Shown here: positions 1 through 10,737 of the stretch, one piece after another | Layout: every line of letters starts with the position of its first letter | Numbering within the stretch: the first letter of the stretch is position 1 | Source of the DNA: Nephromyces sp. MM_2019 | Lineage: Eukaryota; Apicomplexa; Aconoidasida; Nephromycida | Assembly (NCBI GenBank): GCA_015657535.1 | Contig: JADHZB010001610.1 | Coordinates: 9,905 to 46,116 of the forward strand | Reading direction: 5' to 3' | DNA: 36,212 nucleotides | Translations under genes and position numbers: made by a program | Notes under the pieces: generated by a model | The model's database searches: none | Told to the model about the DNA's origin: nothing | The model's input: only the letters and a program-made list of their open reading frames with translations

Positions 1-140
1 TGTGTGCATAAGCTCTGTGTGTGTGTAAGCTCTGTGTGTTTGTGTAAGCTCTGTGTGTCTGTATTTTTACGTGTATGTGCATAAGCTCTGTGTGTGTGCA
101 TAAGCCCTGCATGCATGTAAACTGTGTATGTGTGTGCAAT
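1..140. repeat. Degenerate TG-rich minisatellite, TAAGCTCTGTGTG units
   Basis: About five copies of a unit built on AAGCTCTGTGTGTGTGT, interrupted by a short T-rich insert at 60-80. It resembles the repeats in OTU introns and may belong to an intron of the gene whose exon may lie at 147-294. Confidence 0.7.
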
Positions 141-146
141 CTCCAG

Positions 147-294
147 ATGCACACCTCTAGAAAAAGATGAAGAAGGTTCTCAATTCAGTCGTATTAAGCA
201 TCTAGAAACTGCGTTTTTTCCCATTAAATTCTACTTCAACAAAATACCACCGTCTCAGCTCCTAGTGTCAACTAGCAATGCAGTTAAACTGTAG
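147..294 (+). CDS. Candidate terminal exon of an unidentified plus-strand gene
   Basis: After a CTCCAG acceptor an open frame of 48 codons runs to TAG, starting CTPLEKDEEGSQFSRIKHLE and ending SNAVKL. The mix of charged and hydrophobic residues is protein-like and the preceding TG-rich sequence resembles the sense strand of introns elsewhere in the window. I do not recognise the family and the upstream exons lie outside the window. It could be chance. Confidence 0.3.
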
Positions 295-2241
295 AAAAGA
301 TCTCGTTACACTGTTTTCTGCAGTTTTCTTAGGAATTCGTCTCCATTAGCTACTTTATGCATCTAAACGTACTTTTTTATTGCAAAAATTGACATTATAA
401 ATGTGGCAATCTAGTGAGTTTCTAAGAAATTTTAGATGATTTTCTTCTAGAGAAAATTGCGGGCGGAAAAGAGTAGGTTTTTCGCACACATTTAGGTGCA
501 GAACACACAAATTACGCGTCTATTGGCAGCAGCAGCTACTTCAATTCTAGATATTTTGGTCTCGTTGAAAAACGCTTAAAAGGGATTCTGGAAAGCAACA
601 CACACACAAGGCATTAGAGTGCGCACACACACACACACACACAAAAGGCATTAGGACCAAGCTGAGGCTCTTTAACAAAAAAGCAGAGAATTTTTCGCAA
701 ATCTAATCCTTTGCCAGTTTCTAACAAAACCGTCAACATTCTACCTTTTCTTCACTATTGAAAAATCTTCAGTAAGAAAACAAACGTGTGGAATAAACAG
801 CAGAAAAAGACGTTTCATAGGGTAGATGCAGAATAGAGGCAAGTAGGGGTCCCCTCCCTCTTTGGAAAGTTATCTCCTTAAACGATAGAATCTGCGAATT
901 CCCAAGACTTAACGTTTTAGGACGAACTGAAGGCATTTTAGCCGAGAAAAAAGTTGTAAGAAGAGTAGAAATCTTGTCTTCAAAGTCTTGTGTGTTAACA
1001 AATGAAAAGCAAGAGGAAAAAGGGAAATCTCTTCTTCAAAGCAGCACTTTCACACAAAAACCAAAGTTTTAGCATAATTGGACTGAAAAGGGAGATTGCA
1101 CGACATATCTACAAAGTGCAGATTTTTGCTTCCGACACCAAGGAATCATGTATGTGTATGACGTTTTTTTAGACTAAAAAAGCAAGCCCTCCAGCGATAA
1201 CAAGCGATGTAGGGTGTGTGTCTATTCTTTATAACACACACAACACCATTGCATACAGAGATCCTCCATTATGCAGCAGTAAGAAGGGCTTTTTTTGCAT
1301 CTTACTGGAGGCTTTCAAAGGCTTGAGCTGCGATGGTACAAGAATAGCTTCGACCACTAATGTGTGCAAGCCTTGAGATACAAAGGTTAAAGAGTTACAT
1401 GAACAAGAACAGCAGGGAAAAAAGGGGGTAAACAAAGGCCAAGACGAAGGGCATGAAGATGAAGAAGACCAAGACGAAGCAAAGAAAGATGAAAATGAAA
1501 ACATCAGATTCTTTAACGATTTATATAAAGTTCTTTTGAAGAATTAGAATATCCCTATATATACAATAAAATAGATATTTCTTACATTTCCCCAAGTATA
1601 TTTCCTATATTATTTAAATACAATATTATTACTACTTTCTAAAACACAAAAATATACAAATGCCTTAAATTGTATCCAATTCCTGAGGTGTACATACACT
1701 CAATAACGCCTATACAAAATGATCTATTTCAACTTTTTCCAGAAATCGCCTGATTCGTATCCGCTAAGTAATATATCAAGCCAGCTGTGATATCCGCTTT
1801 TTCATACTTTAACTTTTGGTATTTGCACCTTGTGTGTGTGTGTGTATGTAGCAATAACACATAAGTTTTCCCCAAAAGTTCAAAAGCTCCAGAGTTTCAA
1901 TTAAAGTGGAAATCCACCAGCAGATTAGCGCTTCAATGATAAGTTTTAGCCTGCCTATACACTTATCTTGACTGGCTTGCTGCCTTCAAACACAAAGAGA
2001 AGAGTAAAGCAAACGTTGCTTAAGTCGGAGAAGAACCTCTTCGATCAACATACTAATTGATAAATAATGTTCTACCTCCCCTCCTCATGAAGGCTCTTCC
2101 CTTTATCAGAGTATCGATAAAGGAATACCTGCTTTTTGCCTCTTTCTCAACTTAAAATGCATGTAAATCGCAGTGATCATATCAAAAATTTGATGCTTTT
2201 GTGATGATTTTTGATGATTTTATTGATGATTCTCTATACTC
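295..2241. other. Gene-poor stretch before the serpin 3' end
   Basis: AT-rich, with CA runs at about 600-640 and a TG run near 1833. Apart from the weak coding segment at 1377-1547 I see no supported gene. The part from 1550 to 2241 is very AT-rich and should hold the serpin 3' UTR (minus strand). Confidence 0.5.
1377..1547 (+). CDS. Possible acidic C-terminal coding segment, unassigned
   Basis: A plus-strand frame of 56 codons ends in TAG at 1545-1547. It is rich in Lys, Glu, Asp and Gln (DEGHEDEEDQDEAKKDENEN) and ends FFNDLYKVLLKN. The antisense frame is Ser/Phe/Cys-rich and looks like a shadow. No good splice acceptor and no ATG is visible, so an exon is only weakly supported. AATAAA lies at 1566, just downstream. 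Confidence 0.2.
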   Translation, partial: DTKVKELHEQEQQGKKGVNKGQDEGHEDEEDQDEAKKDENENIRFFNDLYKVLLKN

Positions 2242-5200
2242 TCATACTCGATGATTCTCATTGCTTCTTCCAATATTCGTAACCTGTCCAAACAACAAAA
2301 GAGCATCCCGAGGGGAGCTTTCTTCCGCCATATTCCCCTCTTTTACTGTTTCCTCGGTTTCCACTAGCCTCATGCGAACTTGGAACACGAAAGGCTTGTT
2401 TAACAAAAAGTTTCGCACTTCTCGACTGTGTGCTGCTGATTTACCAATCAATGTGGATTCCAGTGATGAACTGTTGATATCATTGGGGCTATGTTCAACA
2501 CCTGAGCAAATCAGAGAATCATATTTGTGAAGAAGGGAGGGGAAGAGAAATAAGCGAAACGCCGGTGTACAAGAAAAAAAAACATACGCACACAGCTGGG
2601 AAAAGAAGCACACACACGAAAGCAAGCGCACACACAAAACAGGGAAAGCAAGTAAACTTCCGAATGAAGATATATTCCAGATGAAAGTGATCAATAAGCT
2701 AATCAAACTCTCACACACACAAACTTTCCAGATGCAACACTTTCCGTATGTTGCACCATTCTAGCTACCTCAGAAACCACTGAACCTCTCAATAGAAGGA
2801 GAATAACTTGTGTACTATAGCATTTAGGGCGTCAAAAAACAACACACCAAAAAACAGTAATCAGGCAACGCCTACGAGAGAATGCAAGGGATGATGTGGG
2901 CATCAACTTCATGATTATGCCAAGACAGCCCAACAAGTAGTTTTATATTGTAAACCCTCCTATTGAGGAAAAACCCCCCTAAGTGCTTCCATCTATATCT
3001 CCCACACACCCTCCTCCCCCGACACTTCCACCTGCCGCACCCCCCCCCCCACGCACACTCCAACAAACCCCCCACTAAACCCCCCCTCCTAATCAAAAAG
3101 CTTCCCAAAAACTCACTCTCATTGCAGCTTGCCAGGCCCCCTGCTGCCCGCTTCAACCCCCCCCCCAAAGCTTCTCTATTCAATGACGGAGAAGCTTTAA
3201 GCCCATCACCTTCATCAGACTCATTTTCAGCATTTGCCTTAGTAGGGGGGACCCTTGTACCTACAGTATCAAACCTTACTGGAGATATTCTACACAATGC
3301 CCGAGAGAGGAAAGCCTCGTAGTCTACCCACTGCCTTCCATCGAACATACCCCCAAAATCAGCTCGATATCGATTTAAGATGGAGTTGATGCCGAGAGCA
3401 GCAAACACCTTCTCTAACCCTCCAGGAGGAGGTAAAATAGCGGGAAAAAGCTCAAAAATTGGGAGTTGAAACAGAAGATGAAGAGGAGAAAACTTCTCAC
3501 TGCGAGCCTCATCAACGAGATCTTCAAAAAGAGGAGGATTTGAAGAATATTCCTGAAAGTTGTGTGTGGAATGAAGCAGACAAGTGGGAGGAGATTATGT
3601 AGAGGAAGCGGGAGGCGCACAGGTGGGGTTAGGTGGAGAGAGAGAGAAGGTGGGGGGAAGAGCGAGAGCAGATTGGAGGAAGGGAGAGAGGAGGTGGGGG
3701 AAAGAGAAGATGGAGTTTACACCAGGTGTCTTATACACAAGATGTCTCACACACAATAAGAAGCACACACAAGACCAACAAAAGACAAATTTACACCACA
3801 TTCTATCTCTTCACCACCTACAAGACTTGCACACACTATCCCCATACTCCTCTACCAAAGCGATTGATTACTTGTTAGAACCGCTAGAAAATCCATCTAA
3901 ACAGCGTGTTTACTCTTACTCAATCAACCCAGGAATTCTACTAGATAAAACATCTTTATCTACAAATTAGATAAAAAAGGAAAATCCTCTTCTTCATTTA
4001 TATATTCAATGTTTACCTCATATCCACACACACACATATATACTTAAGGGAATCCTTCTCTCTAGTATCTTCTAGCGTTTGAATAGGACAAGATAGGAAT
4101 GCAATAAAAGAGGAAGTTTTATACTAGCTCATGCGATCGACTCAGTTTACAGCCAACATGAAGAGTGTCAACCAGAAAAAACTTTTGAAGACTTTATAGA
4201 GGTAAGAGACACACGCAGCAACACACAAGAACTAATGCCTTGAAACACACACACACAAAACGCATAGAACGAGGTGATATATATCTCGAAAAGATCATGC
4301 TCACACACAATTGAAGTCGATCAAATAGACAAGAAAAACCCAATTTTCTACTGGCTGCTTAAGGATGGGTAAAGTGGTTTGCGTGTGAAAAATTAACTCA
4401 AAATAAACAAAAATGAAGCGACTTGCTGCACACACGAGCGCTTCGATAGAGCTGCACTGCAACACGCCGAGAAGCAACCCAAAATGGAAGCCTTCAGCAT
4501 ATCAAAGCCACGCAGCAGAGAGCCTCAATGCAAGATATACCTCCATTCCTTGCACACACACACACGCTAACACAATCCCAAATATCCCTCCTCTCTCACC
4601 CACACACACATACACACAACCTATTCACCTTCATCAACCTAAAAAAGTCCTGAGGTTCTTCCACCATAAACATCCAAAGCTGAATTCGCTTATCACAGTA
4701 AGGGAGCACCCCTATTCTCACAGAAATTGGTAGACTATCGGCCTCAGATACCCACTTTTTGTGGTAAATTACCATTCCCTCCTCATTAGTAGTGGACAAA
4801 TGCATATACTCTGCAGGCGTTAACTCTTCCTTCACTCCCTCTTCAGACTGTGAAAGAGATTTAAACTGCTGGCAGTCCCAGAAAATTCCATTTTCCTGCA
4901 CATCTTCATCCTTTGAAACAATGGGACTATAATCACACGTTGAATCTGTGCCTATCAAGTCGAAGAAGTTAGCATCTGCAGTGGACGATGTAGTGCTCGT
5001 GGCTAAACTATAAGCAGCTTTGGCAGAACGAGGATCAGGTGCATCCACTGTTGAAGGGAGTGGAGAAGAGGAGGAATGACCTTCAGAGTGTGAAACTTCG
5101 TCTTCAAATCTCTCCTCAAGCAGTAGTTTCAAGCGTTTAGCGTCTTCTCCAAAGTCCGCTAATTGCAGCTCCTCTTTCTCAGCAGTAATGGCTCTTAGCA

Positions 5201-6581
5201 AGGAATTTTCAGCAATTTCTGGCTTAAAACTCACCAGTTTTTGAGGGTAAACGCAGCCAGCATCCCCGGCATTAGGAAATCCATTGACTTTCCCCTTTTC
5301 ATGAAGCAAATTCGGCGTTTTTTGGAGCGTTTGACCGGATATATCTTCACGATTGTCGAGATCACCATCAGAATTAAGCTTGAAAAAATCATTCGCTATA
5401 CCACTACCTACATCAGCAGCTTCATACAGATCCAAAACACACCGTGCATCGTCCCTATCAATCGCTGCCTGAAAGCCTCCATCTCCAGCCAAATCTCGCC
5501 CATCTGCACACACACGAGTAAAGGAAGAATAATTCTCTTTCCAATCCTCATTTGCAGGCACATCACATCTTATTGAGCCACCTTCAATCACACGGTCTAA
5601 CACTTTCAAAAACCGCTCCCCCTCCTCCTCTTCATCCTTACCTTTACTTTCCACATCTTTCTGCTTCATTCGATCATCAGAATCTTTGCAGAATCCCGAG
5701 AAAACCCCCTTTTCACTCACATTATGCTGCTGTGTGCTGAGCCCTGAAGAGCCAGTTTCGAACTTCTTCAGCCACTTACCCTCGAATTGAAACAATCCAA
5801 TTAGAACAAAACTACACTCACAGTTTAAACACCACCCTCTGATGGTATTTCTAAACCAGGCATTAGGAAAGCTGTTTATTGAGGCCTTGATACGCTCCTC
5901 ACTATCATCAACATCCTTCAACAACTTGTATGCATAGATTTCTCCACAGCAATTCCGCTTCATCCTCGAAACATAGTCATCCAGCAACAATTCGTTTACA
6001 CCCTCATCCAAAAGCAGTTTCTGAGATGAAAGGATATTCATGCCATTCATCTTGAAACTAAGCATCTTGTTCATAGCATGCCGCTCTATTATTTTTGATG
6101 AAACTGGCGCGCCTTGTAGTATCAAAGAGGCAGGAGTAGCATACTTTCCTCCATCAATGATAGTACCAGCCTCATCGTCAAGTATACCGCTTTGCTGGGC
6201 GTGTTGTAAACCACCAAGAGATATAACTATGCTACTAAGCCTATCCTCTACTTCTTCAAGGTTTCTTCCTCCAAAATACAAGTTTCTAATCTCTTTATAA
6301 CTCTCCCCTTTGGAACCAAGATATATAATACCCATCAAAACATCTAAGGAAAAGGGAGAGAAGAAAAAATTAGCAACAATAGGAGATATCTCCTGTCGAA
6401 GGGCCAAAGGCGGATCAATACCAATCTGCTTTTCATGGTGGAGCCGAAGCATACAATCATAGAGAGTGGGGTAGGTAGAGGCATACCCACTGTTTGATTG
6501 GGGTGGGGTGTGAGGGTATGAGGAGGGTTCCACACATGAGGGGGAACGGGGCAGCAAGTGGGTAAACAACCAGTTTAACAT
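2242..6581 (-). CDS. Serpin-family protein with large insertions (3 exons)
   Basis: Exons in transcript order are 6581-4629, 3552-3210 and 2501-2242, giving 851 aa. Donors are GTGAAT and GTGATG, acceptors are TTTCAG and GCTCAG, and the phases match (0/0, then 1/1). Serpin landmarks run in order: the helix A/B region with NFFFSPFS at 71-78 and YLGSKGES at 87-94; the strand before s4C with FEGKW at 266-270; the sheet C/B region at about 591-651; ALGI..ADFGGM at 703-720; the RCL hinge GT at 749-750; and the C-terminal strand with NKPFVF at 800-805 and LLFGQVTNI at 834-842. Typical serpins have about 370-420 aa. The excess is a Ser/Asp/Glu-rich insertion at about 281-590, a long RCL and an acidic insert at 811-831. 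The hinge continues RVPPTKAN instead of small residues, so inhibition of proteases is doubtful. I see no clear signal peptide. The start is the first ATG of the open frame and could be too short. The fold assignment is firm; the function is inference. Confidence 0.86.
2502..3209 (-). other. Serpin intron 2 with G-rich sense strand
   Basis: This is a 708-nt intron between the RCL hinge exon and the C-terminal exon. Its plus strand has runs of 6 to 10 C at about 3040-3090 and near 3160, so the transcript strand is G-rich with several runs of at least three G. An open frame reads through the donor as far as 2872 and encodes Gly/Arg-rich sequence, but the spliced form restores a proper serpin C-terminus. 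Confidence 0.7.
3553..4628 (-). other. Serpin intron 1
   Basis: This is a 1076-nt intron joining FFRLMK (end of exon 1, phase 0) to EYSSNPP (start of exon 2). Joined this way, the protein runs through the serpin region between the sheet-C strands and the ALGI segment without a gap, so no extra exon is needed. The plus strand carries CA tracts around 3720-3780, 4025-4045 and 4200-4260, which read as TG in the sense strand. The open frames here are repeat-derived. Confidence 0.75.
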
Positions 6582-7970
6582 GAGTGTAGAATGCGGTAGT
6601 AGATTTGGTTTGGTAGGCGGTGGCCTTTCGGTAGACGATAAGGAGGTGGAGGTGGTGTATGTGTGTGGGTTTCGAGAGCGGGGGAAGGGGGGGGAAGCAG
6701 AAAGAGAGGAAAAAGAAGCAAAAGAAGAAGAAAAACAACAAAAACACCCTAAAAAATCACCAAAAAATTGGAAATCCTTGCAAGCTGAAGGTTTCGACAG
6801 CTCCTAGAGAAGTGATACTACAGAGTGCAAAAGTTCAGCAACTCATTCACTACACACACAGACTACTCCCATAAGCGCAGGGGGAAAGGAAACGAAGCAA
6901 AGCAAAGCAATGCAAAAATATCACAACACACAACTAGCACGCCTAAGATAAGAGGAAAAACAACGGGTTGCTACACATCCAGAGGCCGTAGATTGCTGCT
7001 ACAGGTAGTAACCAAGTGCATGTGACGGGAATGGCTGGCTTTAATTTAAGTGAAGATTCCCGGTAGAGGGTGGAGGAGGGACGTCGGCTGTAGGATTAAA
7101 GCTAGGAGCGAGCTATGTGTGTGTGTATGAAGTGGATAATTTCCTCTCCAGAAAGGGGGATTTGTTAGGGGGTGCAATAATCAAACGTGTGTGGAGCAGG
7201 AGTAGTTGTGTGTGTATCTGTGCACCTCTCTGTTTGTGTGTACCTCTCTGTATGTATAGGATTTTTTTTGAACATGGGGGGGGAAGCAATACCAAAGCTG
7301 CGGGAAGGGGTGGATTTTTGATTATAATAAGCTGGAAACAAAAGGGTGAATGGATAAATAGTCAAAGAAAGGTGGCATTTCGCGATAAAATAGCAGCTTC
7401 AGCGCTGTGTTGCTGCTCGTATTAGGGAGCTTTTAGCGTTTAACGTAGATACGTTATCCAAGCAACGCGCGAGCGACCCGAATTGTGACTAATTTTTGCA
7501 GGAAAAGTAGTAACTAACTTCTTTTCTCTCAAAGGTGATGGAAATCTCTTCTTTTGCTAGTTTGTTTGTATTAAACTAGCAACTTACTTCTTTTCCATCA
7601 AAGAAAATTCAATGAAAATCTCTTCGGCTCCTAATAATCTCTACTTTTCCCCCACACATCTCCTCCACTTCCCCCTCCTACTAACAACCGCTCATTCTCT
7701 TGCTATTGATACTCACGCTACCACCCCTAGAGTCTCTGCCTCCCCCTGAAGCGGCTTACAAGTTAACCTCTCCAAAGAGAGAGAGAGAGATATACAATGG
7801 CTTCCCCCCCTTCCCAACTACTATGTAGCCTAAAAAGTGAAAACACCATCTTCAATCAATTATAAAACATAATCAGGAATCTTCAGAATTTTCTTTTTTG
7901 AAGCATAAAGCCTTTCCCCATTTTTGTATGCTTCCTCTGAGGGAGTATAAAAAAATGCCGGCGCCCGAAA
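6582..7970. other. Divergent spacer between serpin and GNB1L-like genes
   Basis: The two genes point away from each other across 1389 bp, so both promoters probably lie here. Seen inside are a GA-rich tract at about 6640-6760, a TG tract at 7113-7260, an (AG)n run at about 7779-7790 and a TATAAA string at 7946-7951. That last string is too close to the ATG to be a usual TATA box. The short ORFs look like chance. Confidence 0.5.
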
Positions 7971-7999
7971 ATGCTTTTAAAGCCCGTCTTCAGTCTTAG
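7955..7999 (+). other. Upstream ORF overlapping the GNB1L-like start
   Basis: ATG at 7955 opens 14 codons (MPAPENAFKARLQS) ending in TAG at 7997-7999, in another frame and overlapping the main ATG at 7971. If it lies in the 5' UTR, ribosomes starting there would miss the main start, which could lower translation. It is unknown whether transcription begins upstream of it. Confidence 0.45.
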
Positions 8000-9698
8000 A
8001 GGAGACACTGCAGGGACTACAAGCTTCCACTTCGTCCCTAGTAGATATCAAATCCCACCATACAATGTGCCTTCTGCAGTATCTGGAGATGAGCTCGGTA
8101 ATGTTCATCTATGGGACCTTGATGCGCGGCGTATACTAGCGACTTACAAGTCCTCTTCAACCGGGAAAAACGTGCATGAAGAGCCGCACTTTCCGGTTTT
8201 AAACGTAAAAACAATCAGAGGATTAGAGAGAGTTTTGTGTCAAAACTCTCGCGGTCATGTGAGTTTGATTGATTTTTCTACTCTACAGCCAATAGTATCG
8301 TTGAAGACAGCTAGTTTTGGATTTTGTCGCGGGGAAATAGTGGGAGGAATGGGGAACTTCAGCTTCTACCAAGGAAAAGAAACAGAGAGCCGAAAAAAGC
8401 CGGATTTTGGTGGTGAAGATGACGGCTTTTGTATACACAGCCAATCTACAAATGTTGTAGAGCACGTCTCACAGGAGGAGCACGAGTCTGCTTTAAGTGA
8501 AGGCAATAGCTTCATGTTTCTGTTACCTGTTGGGTCAGGAGGCAAATTGGGTGCTTATGACATGTTAAGGACTAAGGAAGGCCCACTTGATAGTACGTAC
8601 GAAAGAGGATCGTTTCATATCGGTGAAGGTGGTTCTTTCGGTGCCCAGAAGCCACAAATTGAGATTCCTCCACCTTGTCTAAATGGCGTAGTATCGCGAA
8701 CTGGTAGTGTAAATACAGTCAGTGCTGCTCCCTCACTGGGAGAAACCATGGTTTTAGTTGGCTACGAAGCTTGTATGTTTTGTTTTATGGATCTGAGGTA
8801 CCCTTCTAAAGGGCCCGTAACAAAGCCTTTCTGGCTTTACCATGAAGATGCAGGGCATCAGCGGTTTTCTGGTGATGTCTTAAATGCCTGCGTATTGCAG
8901 GGTAGAAGGGCTTGGAGTGGCACTGCTCTCGGCAACTTGTTCTCCTTGTCGTTCGATGAGAGGGGAGATATCTTCAAAACATCTAAAATTTGCCCTCCTG
9001 ATTTCTCTTGTACAAGTAATTCGAGAGGTTGGTATGAGATGCTAGTTGAGATTAATCTGAGCTTTTTCTCTCTCCTTTTACTGAAAGTGGATATTCTGTG
9101 TTTTTTCTGTCCTAAAAAAATGATATTCTGAGCTTTTTGTCTCTTTCCCTTTTTCTGTTGTGTGTATTTTGATTTGATCTTGATGATGTGCGAAGACTTT
9201 GCGTTTTTTATTGTCTTCATGATGCTTGAAACTTGATAGAAAAGATTCATCTCTTTACTCTTTAAACTGCTCTCTTGAATTCAGTTTTTGCGTGAATTCT
9301 TCATCTTCATGTCTTCAACACACAAGCTGAAATGGTGTGTGCTTACCTCAAATGATGCACACTTGCCACTGCCTTCCTCAGAAACTTCTAACGCTTCGAA
9401 GCAGAAAACTAGTCGTTTTGATGGGTACAGGCCAGCTGACTTTTCGGGGAAGCTTCGTGGTGTATCTGCACTATCAGTCCGGGGAGATGGCCTGCATCTA
9501 GTTGCTGGATATTGGGATCACTGTCTACGCCTGTTTGATATTAACCCTACCTCATCGTTAGATTTGAGACTGGAGGCAGAGATTGACTATCACCAACGTT
9601 CAGTGACCTGCGTGCAGTTTTGCCCAGAAACAGGAGTATTTGTTTCATCCTGTCGTCAGTCCAATGCTATTCCTGTATGGGATGTGTTGGGTGCATGA
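7971..9698 (+). CDS. GNB1L: WD40-repeat protein, GNB1L/ASA1 (ASTRA-associated) homologue
   Basis: Exons are 7971-9027 and 9382-9698, giving 457 aa. The intron (354 nt) runs from GAG|GTTGGT to CCTTCCTCAG, phase 1 on both sides. The N-terminus reads FSLRGDTAG..SFHF, then GDELGNVHLWDLDARR at 39-54, a GH/WD-type blade. VLVGYEACMFCFMDL at about 265-280 resembles the LLAGYEDGSV..WD blade of GNB1L. After the intron come GVSALSVRGDGLHLVAGYWDH (ending at 399) and a last blade VTCVQFCPETG...WDV, the same order as GNB1L's final repeats. GNB1L and yeast Asa1 work with the TTT/ASTRA complex in folding PIKK kinases such as TOR and ATR. I infer the same role here; another 7-blade WD40 protein is possible. 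The ATG is preceded at 7955 by an overlapping short upstream ORF. Confidence 0.72.
9028..9381 (+). other. Intron of the GNB1L-like gene
   Basis: The first exon stays open past the donor into a T-rich stretch encoding a hydrophobic run that has no place in a WD40 protein. Skipping to the pyrimidine tract and CAG at 9371-9381 restores the frame with matching phase 1. Confidence 0.7.
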
Positions 9699-10623
9699 TG
9701 CGCACGAAGAAACGCCCACATGTGTGTGTGTGTGTCGAGGTAGTGGATATCTTTGGCGCCACTTTTACACCGCTATTGTTGCTCCGAAATGGGTTAAATG
9801 GGATGTTATATTGAAGTGGTAAAGGCATGAATTTGCTGAAGCAGGTAGTTACTCGTTCAACTGTGTTGAGTATTGCTAAACCTGATACTGAAATACATTT
9901 AACAGCCTTTTGGAATCTCCGAATCTTTGTAGGGGTTTCTCAGTTTGGCTGAGGAGATATCTTGGCGGGTGTGTGCGCAGAGATCAGCTGTTTTCATGTC
10001 AACGAGCGAAATTGCTGTGTAAATGCTCGAGCTCGATGCGACGCTGTGAATCATAAGGAGTTGGGCTGTTTCATCCATTATCGTTGCTTTTTTTTGTTAT
10101 ACTACCACAGAGCCTACCCCAAGCTTTAGTTGAATTACTCCTTTGCGCTTGGCAGTGTGTGTAGTGCATCTTTCCCTGCCCATGTCCTCCTCATAGTCCA
10201 CCCTTTTGCTTGTTGTGTGCGAGTAACATCTCTGCTGTTTTCTAGACGCTTATCTTTTTTATCATATTTTGGCGTGATTTGCTTGTTTCAGATAATTCAT
10301 TCAGCAGACTTTACTTGATGCTTCTCTGTTTGCGCTACTTGCAGTAATGACTTCATACACAGTGTGTTGTGTGTGTGTGTGTGCACTAACAATGAACTGT
10401 AGCATTTTATTAGGCTGGAATATACAAAAGATGCATGTTTGCCATCCAAAGTAAGCAATAAGTGGGATCTTCAGAGAATACCTGAACAGTAAGTATAGAA
10501 AGATATGATAAAACTTCCAATGTGTATCATCTTCTTGAGTATCAAAGTTTACTTCAATTGTATGATAATTCGCTTCTTTTATAACAAGTAAATTTGTTGC
10601 AAACAGCATAAGCAGAGGGATGC

Positions 10624-10737
10624 TAGAGAAGAGGTATCAGCACAAAAATACAAGGAGAGGTATCAGCACACACACACACTAGAAGAGGTATGGGCAGAAA
10701 AATGCTAGGAGAGAGGTATCAGCACACTCTAGAAGGG
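10624..10737. repeat. Minisatellite, GAGGTATCAGCACA core
   Basis: Four degenerate tandem copies of about 27-30 bp, each with a core like AGAGGTATCAGCACA. The third copy reads GAGGTATGGGCAGA. A CA run ends the second copy. Confidence 0.75.

Noticed and set aside
2872..3209. Read-through of serpin exon 2 as a Gly/Arg-rich C-terminus ending FFLNRRVYNIKLLVG
   Set aside because: It first looked like the serpin s4B/s5B region, but the phase-matched exon at 2501-2242 gives a much better NKPFVF...LLFGQV match.
3562..3970. Plus-strand frames rich in Gly, Arg and Glu
   Set aside because: They lie antisense to serpin intron 1 in a purine-rich stretch and have no recognisable motif.
9028..9131. Continuation of the WD40 frame into a hydrophobic tail with a stop at 9131
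   Set aside because: It would lose the last two blades, which are encoded in phase from 9382.
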